Assembly (NCBI RefSeq): GCF_014161445.1
Contig: NZ_JABBXA010000031.1
Coordinates: 1 to 64,000, forward strand
Origin: Microbispora sp. H13382
GTDB lineage: Bacteria; Actinomycetota; Actinomycetes; Streptosporangiales; Streptosporangiaceae
Reading direction: 5' to 3'
DNA: 64,000 nucleotides
The notes beneath the pieces are model-generated. The model was given only the letters and a program-made list of their open reading frames with translations. It had not been told where the DNA came from and searched no databases. Position 1 is the first letter of the stretch, and each line of letters begins with the position of its first letter. Shown piece after piece: positions 26,421-35,692 of this stretch. The position numbers and the translations under genes were made by a program.

Positions 26421-28067
26421 TCACACTCCTGTGGTGTTGCGCGGGTAGGCGATCGCCGGGTCCGTGGCGATGTTCACCAGGTAGGGCACGCCGGAGTCGA
26501 ACGCGCGGCGCAGCGCCGGCCCGATCTCGGCCGGCGACGTGACGAGCTCCCCGCCGCCGCCGAGCGCGGTGACCACCTGGTCGTAGCGGCACTGCGGCTG
26601 GAGTTCGGCCGCCACGTCGTAGCCGTACAGCATCTGCATGGGGTGCTTCTCCAGGCCCCACATGCCGTTGTTACCGCAGATCATGACGACCGGCAGGCGG
26701 TGGCGGACCAGCGTGTCGACGTCCATCAGCGAAAAGCCCGCCGCGCCGTCGCCGAGCAGCAGCACGACCTGCGAGGACGGCCTCGCCAGCCGGGCCGCGA
26801 TGGAGTAGCCGAGCCCGGTGCCGAGGCAACCGTACGGGCCGGGGTCGAGCCAGTTGCCCGGCCGCCTCGGCTCGACGTACTTGCCGGCGTAGGAGACGAA
26901 GTCGCCGCCGTCGCCGATGACGACCGCGTCGTCGGCGAGCACCTTGTTCAGCTCGCCATAGATGCGCATCGGGTGGATCGGGTCGGCGTCCGACTCCAGC
27001 AGGGCCGCGTCCTCGGCGATCGCCGCCGCCGCGGTCTCGCCCAGCCTGCTCACCCACGGCTCGTACGCCTTGGGGTTCACCCCGGCGGCCCCGCAGGCCG
27101 CCGACAGGCCCCAGAAGATGACCGACAGGTCACCGGCGGCCGAGCCGGACAGGCCGGTGTGCGTGGCGAGCTGGGAGGGCGCGTCGGCGATGTGGACGAC
27201 CCTGGCGAGAGGCGCGCCCTCCTTGCCGCCGAACCAGCCGTACGCGAGCCGGAAGTCGAGCGGGGTGCCGACCACGATGACGAGGTCGGCCTGGCCGAAG
27301 GCGACGCCCCGGGCGCGGGTGACGAGCAGGTCGTGCCCGGCGGGCAGGATGCCCCGGCCCTGCCCGTTCGGCACGACGGGCAGCCGCCACTCCTCGGCGA
27401 AGTCCCGGGCCGCCTCCTCGGCGCGCTCCATCCACACGTCCGAGCCGAGCACGAGCATCGGGCGCTCGGCCTCGGCGAGCAGCCGCGCGATGCCGGCGAG
27501 GGACTCGGGGTCGGGCTCCAGCGGCGACGGGGTCAGCGTCTCCGAGACGTACTCGGGCGACGGGGAGAACAGGTCGTCCATGTGGAAGTCCAGGAACACC
27601 GGGCCGCGGTGCGGGGCCAGGGCGGTCCGGAACGCCATCTCGACGTCCTGCCCGATGGAGTCCGCGCCCGACCCGGTGAAGGCGAGCTTGGTGATGGGCT
27701 CGAACAGCGGCGGATGGTCCATCTCCTGCAGGGCCCCCGAGCCCCAGCGCGAGCGCGGGGCGCGCCCGCCCAGCACGACGAGCGGTGAGCCGTTGAAGTG
27801 GGCGGTGGCGACCCCCGAGACGCCGTTGGTGACGCCGGGGCCGGCGGTGAGCACGGCGAGGCCGGGCTTGCGGGTCAGCCGGGCGGTCGCCTCGGCCGCG
27901 AACACCGCGCTCTGCTCGTGGCGCACGTCCATGATGCGCATGTTCTGGTGGACGGCCCCGTCGTACAGGGGGAAGACGTGCCCGCCGGACAGCGTGAACA
28001 TGGTGTCCACGCCGTAGGCCTGGGAGACGGCGACCGCGATGTCGCCTGCGTGTTTGGGGGACTCCAT
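26421..28067 (-). CDS. Thiamine-diphosphate-dependent acetolactate-synthase-like enzyme
   Basis: A 548-residue ThDP enzyme. The catalytic Glu is in VRHEQSAVFAAEA (about residue 50). The C-terminal cofactor motif runs LLGDGAAGFSLMDVDTLVRH to CGNNGMW (GDG-N25-NN). The family includes acetolactate synthase, oxalyl-CoA decarboxylase and benzoylformate decarboxylase. No regulatory subunit (IlvN) is next to it, so an ordinary branched-chain role is not assured. Confidence 0.85.
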   Translation of the reverse strand: MESPKHAGDIAVAVSQAYGVDTMFTLSGGHVFPLYDGAVHQNMRIMDVRHEQSAVFAAEATARLTRKPGLAVLTAGPGVTNGVSGVATAHFNGSPLVVLGGRAPRSRWGSGALQEMDHPPLFEPITKLAFTGSGADSIGQDVEMAFRTALAPHRGPVFLDFHMDDLFSPSPEYVSETLTPSPLEPDPESLAGIARLLAEAERPMLVLGSDVWMERAEEAARDFAEEWRLPVVPNGQGRGILPAGHDLLVTRARGVAFGQADLVIVVGTPLDFRLAYGWFGGKEGAPLARVVHIADAPSQLATHTGLSGSAAGDLSVIFWGLSAACGAAGVNPKAYEPWVSRLGETAAAAIAEDAALLESDADPIHPMRIYGELNKVLADDAVVIGDGGDFVSYAGKYVEPRRPGNWLDPGPYGCLGTGLGYSIAARLARPSSQVVLLLGDGAAGFSLMDVDTLVRHRLPVVMICGNNGMWGLEKHPMQMLYGYDVAAELQPQCRYDQVVTALGGGGELVTSPAEIGPALRRAFDSGVPYLVNIATDPAIAYPRNTTGV

Positions 28068-28236
28068 ACCGTGAAACCTACCAGTCGGTCACATATGGGA
28101 ACAGATGGATGGCCAATGCCCTCCAGCCTCAGGAGAACGTCGGTCACCTCCGCTGATGCCCGATGCGGCCCCGGCTACTCCGCTCGCAGGGCGTGGGATT
28201 CCAGCCGCCCGCCGTCCGAGCGCCCGCCGGCGGTCT

Positions 28237-28339
28237 TCAGAGGGTCTGGGAGAGCGCCTTGACGGGCATCTTGAGGTCGGCGAGCAGCTCCAGGTCGCGC
28301 TCCGGCGCGCGGCCCACTCTCCAGGACGTCGGTCTTCAC
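28237..28339 (-). pseudogene. bioB: Internally deleted biotin synthase (bioB) remnant
   Basis: A GTG at 28339 with GGGGAGG upstream begins VKTDVLE, like a BioB start, 13 bp after the bioD stop. After 22 bp the frame is lost. The following 81 bp (28317-28237), in another frame, encode VGRAPERDLELLADLKMP then VKALSQTL and a stop. From memory this aligns with the C-terminus of M. tuberculosis BioB (LGRPAEADLELLDELQMP, LKALNASL). Only the first 7 or so and last 26 codons remain, and the radical-SAM core is gone. The gene cannot make a functional enzyme. Confidence 0.75.
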
Positions 28340-28352
28340 GCGGCCCTCCCCG

Positions 28353-29075
28353 TCACAGGGGCAGCTTGAGGGTCGAGCGGAATCTGGCCGGGTCGAACAT
28401 GCCGCCGAGCGCGGGAGCCAGTCCGGCGCGGGCGGCGCGGGTGAACGCCTCCCGGCCGAGCGCGCCCGCGCCCTCCGGCATCGCGCCTGACAAGGGCCGA
28501 GCGGCGAGCATCTCCAGGTCGGCGACGTTCGACCGCTCGGCGAGCCCCGGATCGGCCGGCCAGGACCCGATCACCACGCCCGCCAGGTCGAGGCCCCTGC
28601 CCGCCATGGCTTCGAGCGTCAGCGCCGTGTGGTTGAGCGTGCCCAGCGCGGCGCGCGCCACCACGAGGACGGGGGCGTGCAGCCGCCGCGCCAGGTCCGC
28701 GAGTGTGCCGCCCTCCTCGTCGTAGCGGACCAGCAGGCCCCCTGCGCCCTCGACGAGCACCAGCCGGTGCGACTCGGCCAGCTCCTCGATCCGGGCCGCC
28801 GCCGACGTGAGCGACACCGTCGGCAGGCCGCGGGCGCGGGCCGCCGCGGCGGGGGAGAGCGGGTCGGGATAGCGCGTCATCTCGAAGGTCGTCGACACCC
28901 CCGACAGGCGGATCACCTCGTCGAGGTCCCCGGGCTCCCCGGCCGCCACCCCGGTTTGGGCCGGCTTCACCACCGCGACCGTCGCGCCTCGCTCCCCGGC
29001 CAGCACGGCGAGCGCCGCCGTCACCACCGTCTTGCCGACCCCGGTGTCCGTCCCGGTCACGATGAGAACACTCAT
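28353..29075 (-). CDS. bioD: Dethiobiotin synthetase
   Basis: A 240-residue BioD. The ATP-binding loop VTGTDTGVGKTVVTAAL is at the N-terminus, followed by KPAQTG, VEGAGGLLVRY and PVLVVARAALGTLNH. It closes the ureido ring of dethiobiotin from diaminopelargonate and CO2. It lies between dasR upstream and the bioB remnant downstream on the same strand, the relic of a bioD-bioB operon. bioA and bioF are not in the window. Confidence 0.93.
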   Translation of the reverse strand: MSVLIVTGTDTGVGKTVVTAALAVLAGERGATVAVVKPAQTGVAAGEPGDLDEVIRLSGVSTTFEMTRYPDPLSPAAAARARGLPTVSLTSAAARIEELAESHRLVLVEGAGGLLVRYDEEGGTLADLARRLHAPVLVVARAALGTLNHTALTLEAMAGRGLDLAGVVIGSWPADPGLAERSNVADLEMLAARPLSGAMPEGAGALGREAFTRAARAGLAPALGGMFDPARFRSTLKLPL

Positions 29076-29100
29076 GCCCGGGAGGGTAGAGCCTTCCTGC

Positions 29101-29829
29101 TTACGGGCGGCGGAGGCGGGTGACGAACTTGTAGCGGTCGCCGCGGTAGAGCGACTGGGCGTACTCGACGGGGTTGCCGTCGGCGTCGAAGGCGTGCCGG
29201 GTCAGCAGCAGCATGGGCAGGCCGACGTCCACCCCCAGCACCTGCGCGTCGTACGGCGTGGCGAGCACGGTCTCGATGACCTCCTCGGCGTCGGTCAGCC
29301 GTACGTTGTAGGCGTTGTGCAGGGTCTCGTACAGCGACGAGTGCACCTCCAGCTCGCGCCGCAGGCGCGGGAACCGCCGGGCGGACAGGTGCGTGGTGTC
29401 GATCGACATCGGCTCGCCGTTGGCCAGGCGCAGGCGGTGGATCCGCAGGACCCTGCCGCCGGGGTTGATGGCCAGCCGCCGTCCGAGCGCCTCGTCGGCA
29501 GTGATGTAGCTGATATCGAGGATCTTGGTGTCCGGCTCCAGGCCGACCGTGCGCAGGTCACCCGTGTACGAGGTGAGCTGGAGGACCTGGGCGACCTTGG
29601 GCTGGGCGACGAAGGTGCCCTTGCCCTGGATGCGCAGCAGCCTCCCCTCGACCACCAGCTCCGACAGCGCCTGCCGGACCGTCGTCCGGGAGGTCTCGAA
29701 CCGTACGGCCAGGGTGCGCTCGGGCGGGAGCGCGCTGCCCGCGGGCAGGCTCTTGGTGAGCTCCAGGAGACTGCGCTTCACGTCGTAGTACTTCGGAACC
29801 CGGGGAGAGTCCTCGCTGTGCTCCGTCAC
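29101..29829 (-). CDS. dasR: DasR-type GntR/HutC regulator
   Basis: A 242-residue GntR-HutC regulator: winged helix at about 14-80 ([35 protein letters not shown]) and an UTRA effector domain (about 95-240). From memory it matches Streptomyces DasR along its whole length, including [14 protein letters not shown] and YRGDRYKFV. DasR senses amino-sugar phosphates and represses chitin/N-acetylglucosamine and antibiotic genes. The start is GTG 29829. I did not find a clear dre site beside it. Confidence 0.85.
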   Translation of the reverse strand: MTEHSEDSPRVPKYYDVKRSLLELTKSLPAGSALPPERTLAVRFETSRTTVRQALSELVVEGRLLRIQGKGTFVAQPKVAQVLQLTSYTGDLRTVGLEPDTKILDISYITADEALGRRLAINPGGRVLRIHRLRLANGEPMSIDTTHLSARRFPRLRRELEVHSSLYETLHNAYNVRLTDAEEVIETVLATPYDAQVLGVDVGLPMLLLTRHAFDADGNPVEYAQSLYRGDRYKFVTRLRRP

Positions 29830-30445
29830 CTGTCCACCCTCAACTCGCCCAACTCAGGCAACATCGTCAACTCGGCCACAGCGGTGAGCGCACCCCGGAC
29901 CACCGCGAGATCATCGGACCTCAAATCGGCCCCCGCGGTCAACCGCGGACAGGACCGGCACCGAGGCACCGATGGTGGGCGGAAGCATCCCATGCGGACG
30001 CCCCGGTCCGCACGCAGGGCTCCCACTCCGGGTGCGAGCGGGGGCGGGCCGGGCACGACCGCTCCCACGGCGGCCGGCGGATCGGTCATCTCCAGCCCGG
30101 GTTCACGGGCCGCGGCGGCCGGCTCCCGAGTCCGCTGCAGCGCACGTCCGGGCAGGTCAGCGGTGATTTCCGGGACATCTAGGACATCCAGGACATCCGG
30201 GGCGACACCAGCACGGGCCGGGGCGCGGCCGGTGCCGAGGGTGAACGACCGGGCCGTGTCCGGGAGTGTGCCGACCAACTCGGGGGCGCCCGGGACGGCG
30301 CCGCCCTGAGCGCCCGGCGACCTCGGCAACGTGACGGTTCTCACACTCTCCCCACACCCGGCGAGGCCCGCCGCCCCACGCTCGGCGGCGGCCGCGCGAA
30401 CTCTGTCCGTCGACCCTGTCATGAGGTGCATCTTGCCAGGTCGCG
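29830..30445. other. Gene-free 616-bp spacer with a 9-bp triple repeat
   Basis: Between the divergent dasR and pdtaS-like genes I see no convincing gene. A long minus-strand frame is open but has many A/T third codon positions, unlike its neighbours, and no recognisable domain. A 27-bp run of three GGACATC(C/T)(A/G) units lies at 30173-30199. The segment presumably holds both promoters. Confidence 0.5.
30173..30199. repeat. Three tandem 9-bp units
   Basis: GGACATCTA, GGACATCCA and GGACATCCG follow each other without gaps in the dasR/pdtaS spacer. Function unknown; possibly replication slippage or an operator array. Confidence 0.7.
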
Positions 30446-31954
30446 ATGGTCGATTCGCTTTCGACCCGGACGGCGGCGCATCATGCACTCGTGCCGACTC
30501 TCAGCGACCTCGTGTCGCGCCACACCGCGCTCGATTCCGCCGACGTCGACTGGATCCACTCGCTGGTCTCGGACTGGCAGTTGCTCGCCGACCTGTCGTT
30601 CGCGGACCTCATCCTGTGGGTTCCCGACCAGGGCGGCACGAGGTGGGTGGCGGTGGCCCAGATGCGGCCGACGACCGGTCCGACCGTCTACCACGACGAC
30701 GTCGTGGGCATGTCGGTCGAGGCCGGGGAGCGGCCCCTGATCGACGTGGCCTGGAGCGAGCACCGCATCTGCAGGGAGGGCGACCCAGACTGGTCCAGCG
30801 GCGTGCCGGTGCGCGAGGAGACGATCCCGGTGCGGCGGGGCAAGGACGGCCCGATCATCGGGGTCATCCAGCGCTCGACCAACCTGTCGTCGGCGCGCAC
30901 TCCGTCCCGGCTGGAGCTGACCTATCTGCAGAGCGCGTCCGACCTGGCGCAGATGGTGGCCGACGGAAGGTTTCCCTTCGCGGAGGAGGAGCCGATCCTG
31001 GTCAGGTCGCCCCGGGTGGGCGACGGCCTGCTCCGCCTGGACAAGGCCGGGCGGGTCACCTACGCCTCGCCCAACGCGCTGTCGGCCTACCGCAGGCTCG
31101 GCCTGCACGCCGACCTGGTGGGGGCGGACCTGGGGAAGACGACCGCCGACCTGTGCTACTCCGACGAGCCGATCAACGAGGATCTGATGGTCGTCGCCAG
31201 CGGCCGGGCCCCGCGGGAGACCGAGGTGGAAAACGGCGGCACGGTCGTGCAGCTGCGGGCGATCCCACTGATCGTCGGCGGCGGCCGCATCGGGGCGCTG
31301 GTGCTGATTCGCGACGTGACCGAGCTGCGTCGGCGCGAGCGGGAACTGCTCACCAAGGACGCGACGATCCGCGAGATCCACCACCGGGTCAAGAACAACC
31401 TGCAGACCGTGGCCGCGCTGCTGCGGCTTCAGGCGCGGCGGCTCAACAACCCCGAGGGCCAGGAGGCGCTGAACGAGGCCGTACGGCGGGTCGGCTCGAT
31501 CGCGATCGTCCACGAGATCCTCGCCCAGATGCCGGAGGAGATGGTCGAGTTCGACGACATCGCCGACCGGGTCATCGCGATGACAGCGGAGGTGGCGGTC
31601 GCGCAGGTGACGATCAAGCGGGTCGGCAGCTTCGGCGTGCTGCCCGCCGCGGTCGCGACCCCCATCGCCATGGTGCTCACCGAGCTGCTGCAGAACGCGG
31701 TCGAGCACGGGTTCGCCCACTGCTCGGGAAACGTGCAGGTCGTGGTCTCCCGGGACGCCGACCGGCTGGAGTTCGCGGTGGCCGACGACGGCAGGGGGCT
31801 ACCCGAGGACTTCGACCTCGAGGCCACCGGCAGCCTCGGGCTCCAGATCGTCCGTACGCTGGTCGTCGGCGAGCTGTCGGGCCGGCTGGGCGTCGCGGGG
31901 AGAGAGGGCGGGGGCACCGAGGTCAGCCTCAGTATCCCGATGCAGTCCGGCTGA
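30446..31954 (+). CDS. pdtaS: PdtaS-type sensor histidine kinase
   Basis: A 502-residue soluble kinase with an N-terminal GAF-like sensor (WQLLADLSFADLILWV), a PAS domain (SPRVGDGLLRLDKAGRV), a HisKA_2 dimerisation domain with the phosphorylatable His in EIHHRVKNNLQTVAALLRLQ, and an ATPase domain (ELLQNAVEH, DDGRGLP). The order and motifs match M. tuberculosis PdtaS, which phosphorylates the antiterminator PdtaR. An internal GTG at 30491 matches the start of relatives better, but ATG 30446 is kept. whiB1 follows convergently, as in mycobacteria. Confidence 0.9.
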   Translation: MVDSLSTRTAAHHALVPTLSDLVSRHTALDSADVDWIHSLVSDWQLLADLSFADLILWVPDQGGTRWVAVAQMRPTTGPTVYHDDVVGMSVEAGERPLIDVAWSEHRICREGDPDWSSGVPVREETIPVRRGKDGPIIGVIQRSTNLSSARTPSRLELTYLQSASDLAQMVADGRFPFAEEEPILVRSPRVGDGLLRLDKAGRVTYASPNALSAYRRLGLHADLVGADLGKTTADLCYSDEPINEDLMVVASGRAPRETEVENGGTVVQLRAIPLIVGGGRIGALVLIRDVTELRRRERELLTKDATIREIHHRVKNNLQTVAALLRLQARRLNNPEGQEALNEAVRRVGSIAIVHEILAQMPEEMVEFDDIADRVIAMTAEVAVAQVTIKRVGSFGVLPAAVATPIAMVLTELLQNAVEHGFAHCSGNVQVVVSRDADRLEFAVADDGRGLPEDFDLEATGSLGLQIVRTLVVGELSGRLGVAGREGGGTEVSLSIPMQSG

Positions 31955-32175
31955 TCTCTCGCCGGCGTCTCTCCTCAAGGGACGCGGGAGGCGCCACAGG
32001 GGACCCGCTGTGCGGGACCGTTGTGGGGGATGCCATAGTGGACGCGATGTTTTGGTGGACAGACGGCCCTATGGGCGGGAGGCTCCTCGGCCGTCCCGGC
32101 CGGGGTCAGGTGCCCCGCGATTCGGTGAATGCCATGGCCGGCATCCACCGAAGGCGTTCGCGTGCGGCGGGGGAG

Positions 32176-32430
32176 TCAGACGGCGGCGCGGGCGCGGGCG
32201 CGCGCCGTACGGCGCTTGAGGGCGCGGCGCTCATCCTCGCTGAGCCCGCCCCAGACTCCGGCGTCCTGGCCCGACTCGAGGGCCCACTTGAGGCAGGACT
32301 CGGCGACCGTGCATCGCCCGCATACCTGCTTGGCCTCTTCGATCTGCATGAGCGCCGGACCAGTGTTCCCGATCGGGAAGAACAGTTCGGGGTCCACGTC
32401 ACGGCAGGCAGCGCGGTGGCGCCAGTCCAT
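32176..32430 (-). CDS. whiB1: WhiB-family iron-sulphur regulator, WhiB1-like
   Basis: An 84-residue Wbl protein. Four cysteines bind the [4Fe-4S] cluster: AACRD, then C-x2-C-x5-C in QVCGRCTVAESC. GVWGGLSEDERRALKRR is the sigma-contact and DNA-binding tail. The pattern matches WhiB1, an essential NO-responsive regulator. ATG 32430 is chosen for its GAAGGAG site; ten upstream in-frame residues are not conserved. Confidence 0.92.
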   Translation of the reverse strand: MDWRHRAACRDVDPELFFPIGNTGPALMQIEEAKQVCGRCTVAESCLKWALESGQDAGVWGGLSEDERRALKRRTARARARAAV

Positions 32431-32564
32431 GCGTTCCACTCCTTCGTAAAGTGGAGCCACCGTGGCTCCTCGTCAACTTTGTGATTTCTTTCACTAATTG
32501 CTGCGAACACCGACCCGGATCCTGGGTGAGGGGCCGGGAGTGTCCGCGTGATCGCCGGGGCTCC

Positions 32565-32588
32565 TTACGGAGGCTGTGGTCTCCGTAA
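32565..32588. promoter_or_regulatory. Perfect inverted repeat upstream of whiB1
   Basis: TTACGGAG, an 8-bp spacer (GCTGTGGT) and CTCCGTAA lie 135 bp upstream of the whiB1 start in a 281-bp AT-richer spacer between whiB1 and the lipid-kinase gene. An operator is plausible; a terminator role is less so, as no gene ends into it closely. Confidence 0.45.
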
Positions 32589-32711
32589 AGGTCCTACGTT
32601 CCGACGTCGTGTTCAGCTTTTCAGCCGTACCAACACCACACAAGAGGTTTGGGACAAGGTTTTGCCCGTCGTGGCTGTCGGATGCGTCACACTATGACTA
32701 CCTGTAACAGG

Positions 32712-33704
32712 TCAGACGAGAACTTGTAACGCGTCCGGGATAGCGCGAAAGATCACCCACTCGTGTTCTCCCAGGTAGTCGCCGTCGAGTTGGAAGGCGA
32801 CCGGGCGGGAGGCGAGGAGAGTGAACTCGGCCTCGTCATGGATCTGAACGAGGTTTTTACCGCGTGGCAATCCCCGGTGTTCGCCGATGATCTGCCGGAC
32901 GAGCGCGAGCACGGCCGGCAGGCTCATCTTGCGGAGCCCGAGCATGTCGAGCCCCGTCTCGAAACCGGCCCACGGCGTCGGGTTGATCGGACGTGTGCCG
33001 GCGTACGTCCACGGCGACGTGTTGGACACGATCGCCATGAAGATCCCATCCTCTGGCGGCCGGCCGGGACGGGTCAGCCGGATCGCCGGCCGTCGACGGT
33101 CCGTCACGAAGAAGTGGCGCACCGTCGTGTTCACGTAGAGGGCGGGCAGGGCGCGATGTCCCGCGCTCCGCAGGCCCTCGACGGCTCGGACGACTTCGGC
33201 GTCGTATCCCAGCCCAGCACAAAATGTGAAATATCTAGACCTTTGCTGGTCAGGTGGCGCACCTGCCCCCGGATCCGGGCCCGAAACCTCGTCATGCCAA
33301 ATCGCCTGTCCCAAACCTATGGTGCGGCGGCGTCCTTCCCGTAGCGCCTCCAGGACGGCTCCGGTCGCCTCGACCGGGTTGTTGGGCAGCCCGAGAGCGC
33401 GGGCGAAGACGTTGGCGCTGCCGCCGGGAATGACGATGAGAGCGGGCCGGTCGGTCGCGCCACCGCCGGGATGGGCGTCGAGCAGGCCGTTGACGGTCTC
33501 GTTGATCGTGCCGTCGCCGCCGAGGACCGCCACCGCGTCGAAGCCCTTGGCGTGCGCGGTGGCCGCGAGCGCGGTCGCGTGGCCACGGTAGGCGGTCTCC
33601 TCGACCGACAGATCGACGGCGGCGCCGAGCGCCCGGATCAGTACGTCCCGGGTACGCCGGTGCGTCGAGGTCGCCTTGGGATTGACGAGGAGGAGTGCCC
33701 GCAT
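32712..33704 (-). CDS. Diacylglycerol kinase-like lipid kinase
   Basis: A 330-residue DAGK-catalytic-domain protein. LLVNPKAT begins the nucleotide fold, VLGGDGTINETVNGLL (about 60-75) is the signature GGDGT loop, and VIPGGSANVFARALG follows. It lacks transmembrane segments. It probably phosphorylates diacylglycerol or a related lipid. This copy is chromosomal; a second, divergent copy sits in the biosynthetic locus at 61228. Confidence 0.88.
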   Translation of the reverse strand: MRALLLVNPKATSTHRRTRDVLIRALGAAVDLSVEETAYRGHATALAATAHAKGFDAVAVLGGDGTINETVNGLLDAHPGGGATDRPALIVIPGGSANVFARALGLPNNPVEATGAVLEALREGRRRTIGLGQAIWHDEVSGPDPGAGAPPDQQRSRYFTFCAGLGYDAEVVRAVEGLRSAGHRALPALYVNTTVRHFFVTDRRRPAIRLTRPGRPPEDGIFMAIVSNTSPWTYAGTRPINPTPWAGFETGLDMLGLRKMSLPAVLALVRQIIGEHRGLPRGKNLVQIHDEAEFTLLASRPVAFQLDGDYLGEHEWVIFRAIPDALQVLV

Positions 33705-33791
33705 GCCTGAAGGTTAACGAACGGTTTACCGCTCGCGCCGGGTGACGCCTGCTCAGTGGGGCGCACGCCGCTGCGGGTAGGGTTGGGCGGT

Positions 33792-34202
33792 GTGATCAGC
33801 AGTTCCGTGGGCCGTCCCGGCACACTCACCGTGGCCGCCGCTCTCCTGGCCGCAGAAGGCCTGCTCGCCCTCGTCCTGGGCGGCTACGTCGGCGTCGAGA
33901 CCGTCATCGGCGAGCCCACCGACGTGATCACCAGCATCGCCGTGGCCGGATTCGGCGTGCTCGGCGGCGCTTTGCTGCTCTGGGTGGCCCGGGGCCTGTG
34001 GCTGGTGCTGCGCTGGAGCCGGGGCCCGGCCGTGACGACGCAGATATTCGCCCTTCCGGTGGCGATCAGCCTCATCCAGTCGGCGCAGTACGCCTTCGGC
34101 GTCCCGCTCATCGCCGCGGCGGCGGTCGCCCTGGTCACCCTGCTCGCACCGACCTCCACACACGCCCTCATGGGCGAGGACGGCGCACCCGGCGCGTCCT
34201 GA
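33792..34202 (+). CDS. Small four-helix integral membrane protein
   Basis: A protein of about 136 residues, almost entirely hydrophobic with four predicted transmembrane helices and a short polar tail (HALMGEDGAPGAS). The GTG at 33792 starts just before the first helix; a GTG at 33756 would add 12 residues. No family function is known to me. It diverges from the lipid kinase and converges on sigF. Confidence 0.7.
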   Translation: MISSSVGRPGTLTVAAALLAAEGLLALVLGGYVGVETVIGEPTDVITSIAVAGFGVLGGALLLWVARGLWLVLRWSRGPAVTTQIFALPVAISLIQSAQYAFGVPLIAAAAVALVTLLAPTSTHALMGEDGAPGAS

Positions 34203-34300
34203 GCCGTGCGATCGGTGACCGGGCGCCGCCGGGGGGAGCGCGGCGTCGCGGTCGTCTGCCTGGCGATCGTCCGATCGTCCGGGCTCTGATGGGTTTCCGC

Positions 34301-35104
34301 TCAGTCCTCGGCGGTGAGGCCCTCGCGGAGCTGGGCCAGCGTCCGGGCGAGCAGCCGGGACACGTGCATCTGCGAGATCCCCAGCTCGGTGGCGATCTGC
34401 GACTGCGTCATGTTGCCGAAGAAACGCAGCAGCAGGATCCGCTTCTCGCGCGGAGGCAGGCGCTCGAGCAGCGGCTTGAGCGACTCGCGGTACTCCACAC
34501 CCTCCAGCGACTCGTCCACGATGCCGAGCGAGTCGGACACGGCGGGCGCGTCGTCGTCGCCGGAGTCGGGCGCGTCGAGCGACACGGTGGAGTAGGCGTT
34601 GGCCGACTCCAGGCCCTCCAGGACCTCCTCCTCGCTCATGCCGAGGTGCGCGGCGAGCTCGGCGACCGTGGGCGCGCGGCTCTCCCGCTGCGACAGCTCG
34701 CTTATCGCCTTGGTGAGCGAGAGCTTCAGCTCCTGGAGCCTGCGCGGCACGCGGACCGCCCAGCCCTTGTCGCGGAAGTGCCGCTTGATCTCGCCGACGA
34801 TGGTCGGAGTGGCGTACGTGGAGAACTCCACGCCGCGGGCGAGGTCGAACCGGTCGATCGACTTGATCAGCCCGATCGTGGCGACCTGCGTGAGGTCGTC
34901 GAGCCACTCGCCCCGGTTGCGGAAGCGACGGGCCAGGTACTCCACCAGAGGCAGGTGGAGCTCGACCAGCTCGTCGCGGATGCGCTGCCGCCTCGGGTCG
35001 TCCGACGGGAGCTCCGACAGCTCGGCGAAGAGTGTGCGGGCGCGTACGCGGTCCGGCACCGCCGAGTCGCCGGAGGTCATCGCACTCGTCCTTTCCGTCA
35101 TCAC
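34301..35104 (-). CDS. SigB/SigF-family stress sigma factor
   Basis: A 267-residue group 3 sigma factor. Region 2 (LVEYLARRFRNRGEWLDDLTQVATIGLIKSIDRFD), region 3 (RVPRRLQELKLSLTKAISEL) and region 4 (RILLLRFFGNMTQSQIATELGISQMHVSRLL) are all complete. It is of the SigF/SigB subgroup controlled by RsbW-type anti-sigma factors. It overlaps the upstream anti-sigma gene by 4 bp. Confidence 0.92.
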   Translation of the reverse strand: MMTERTSAMTSGDSAVPDRVRARTLFAELSELPSDDPRRQRIRDELVELHLPLVEYLARRFRNRGEWLDDLTQVATIGLIKSIDRFDLARGVEFSTYATPTIVGEIKRHFRDKGWAVRVPRRLQELKLSLTKAISELSQRESRAPTVAELAAHLGMSEEEVLEGLESANAYSTVSLDAPDSGDDDAPAVSDSLGIVDESLEGVEYRESLKPLLERLPPREKRILLLRFFGNMTQSQIATELGISQMHVSRLLARTLAQLREGLTAED

Positions 35105-35526
35105 GACGGCCTCGCCGTACTCCGGCGCTTACGCAGCACGATCGCCAGGTGGTCGGCGTGGTCGGAGATGGCGTCCACGTCGTCGGCCAGCGCGGTCAGC
35201 ACCATCCAGGCGAAGTCCTCCCGGTTGGGCGAGCTGACCCCGAGCGTGTTGACCTCGACGCGGACTGTCATCTCCGGGCCCGTGAGCTCGAACTCCGCGA
35301 GGAGATCCGTTCCGGGCACGGCGTGCCGCAGCAACATGGCGCACGCCTCGTCGACGGCGATGCGCAGGTCCTCGATCTGGTCGAGGGTGAAGTCGAGCCG
35401 TGCGGCGAGCCCGGCGGTGGCCGTGCGCAGCACGGACAGGTAGGCGCTCACGGCGGGCAGCCGGACACTCACAGCATCGCGAATCCCGGTCAGATCCACC
35501 GCAGGCGTCTCGGTTTCCTCGGTCAC
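35101..35526 (-). CDS. RsbW/SpoIIAB-type anti-sigma factor
   Basis: A 141-residue GHKL ATPase-fold protein. IEDLRIAVDEACAMLLRHA is the N-box that binds ATP in RsbW-type anti-sigma kinases. It lies directly upstream of, and overlaps, the SigF-family gene, the usual arrangement. The GTG start has a strong AGGAGG site. The anti-anti-sigma factor is not in the window. Confidence 0.85.
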   Translation of the reverse strand: MTEETETPAVDLTGIRDAVSVRLPAVSAYLSVLRTATAGLAARLDFTLDQIEDLRIAVDEACAMLLRHAVPGTDLLAEFELTGPEMTVRVEVNTLGVSSPNREDFAWMVLTALADDVDAISDHADHLAIVLRKRRSTARPS

Positions 35527-35692
35527 GTTCCTCCTCGCCTCTTCAGCCGGCTGAGTGCCGCTGACTGCAACTTACCGCCACTCGCGCGGTGCCGCCCCGG
35601 GCGGACGCGCTGATTGTGGCGATCCTTGGAGGTACCTGCACGTAAATTCCGTGCTACCGAATATGGAGTTTGTATGGGCCTTGGGGTGATCT

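Noticed and set aside
28068-28236. Possible further bioB sequence between the remnant and the ThDP-enzyme gene
   Set aside because: Translation in all frames shows no BioB motifs; only the first and last codons survive in 28237-28339.
29826-30488. A 220-codon open frame on the minus strand overlapping the dasR start
   Set aside because: Many A/T third positions compared with neighbours, low-complexity Pro/Ala/Arg content and no recognisable domain.
33226-33242. A partial DasR-site-like AGACC/TGGTC pair
   Set aside because: It lies inside the lipid-kinase coding sequence and does not match the 16-bp dre consensus.
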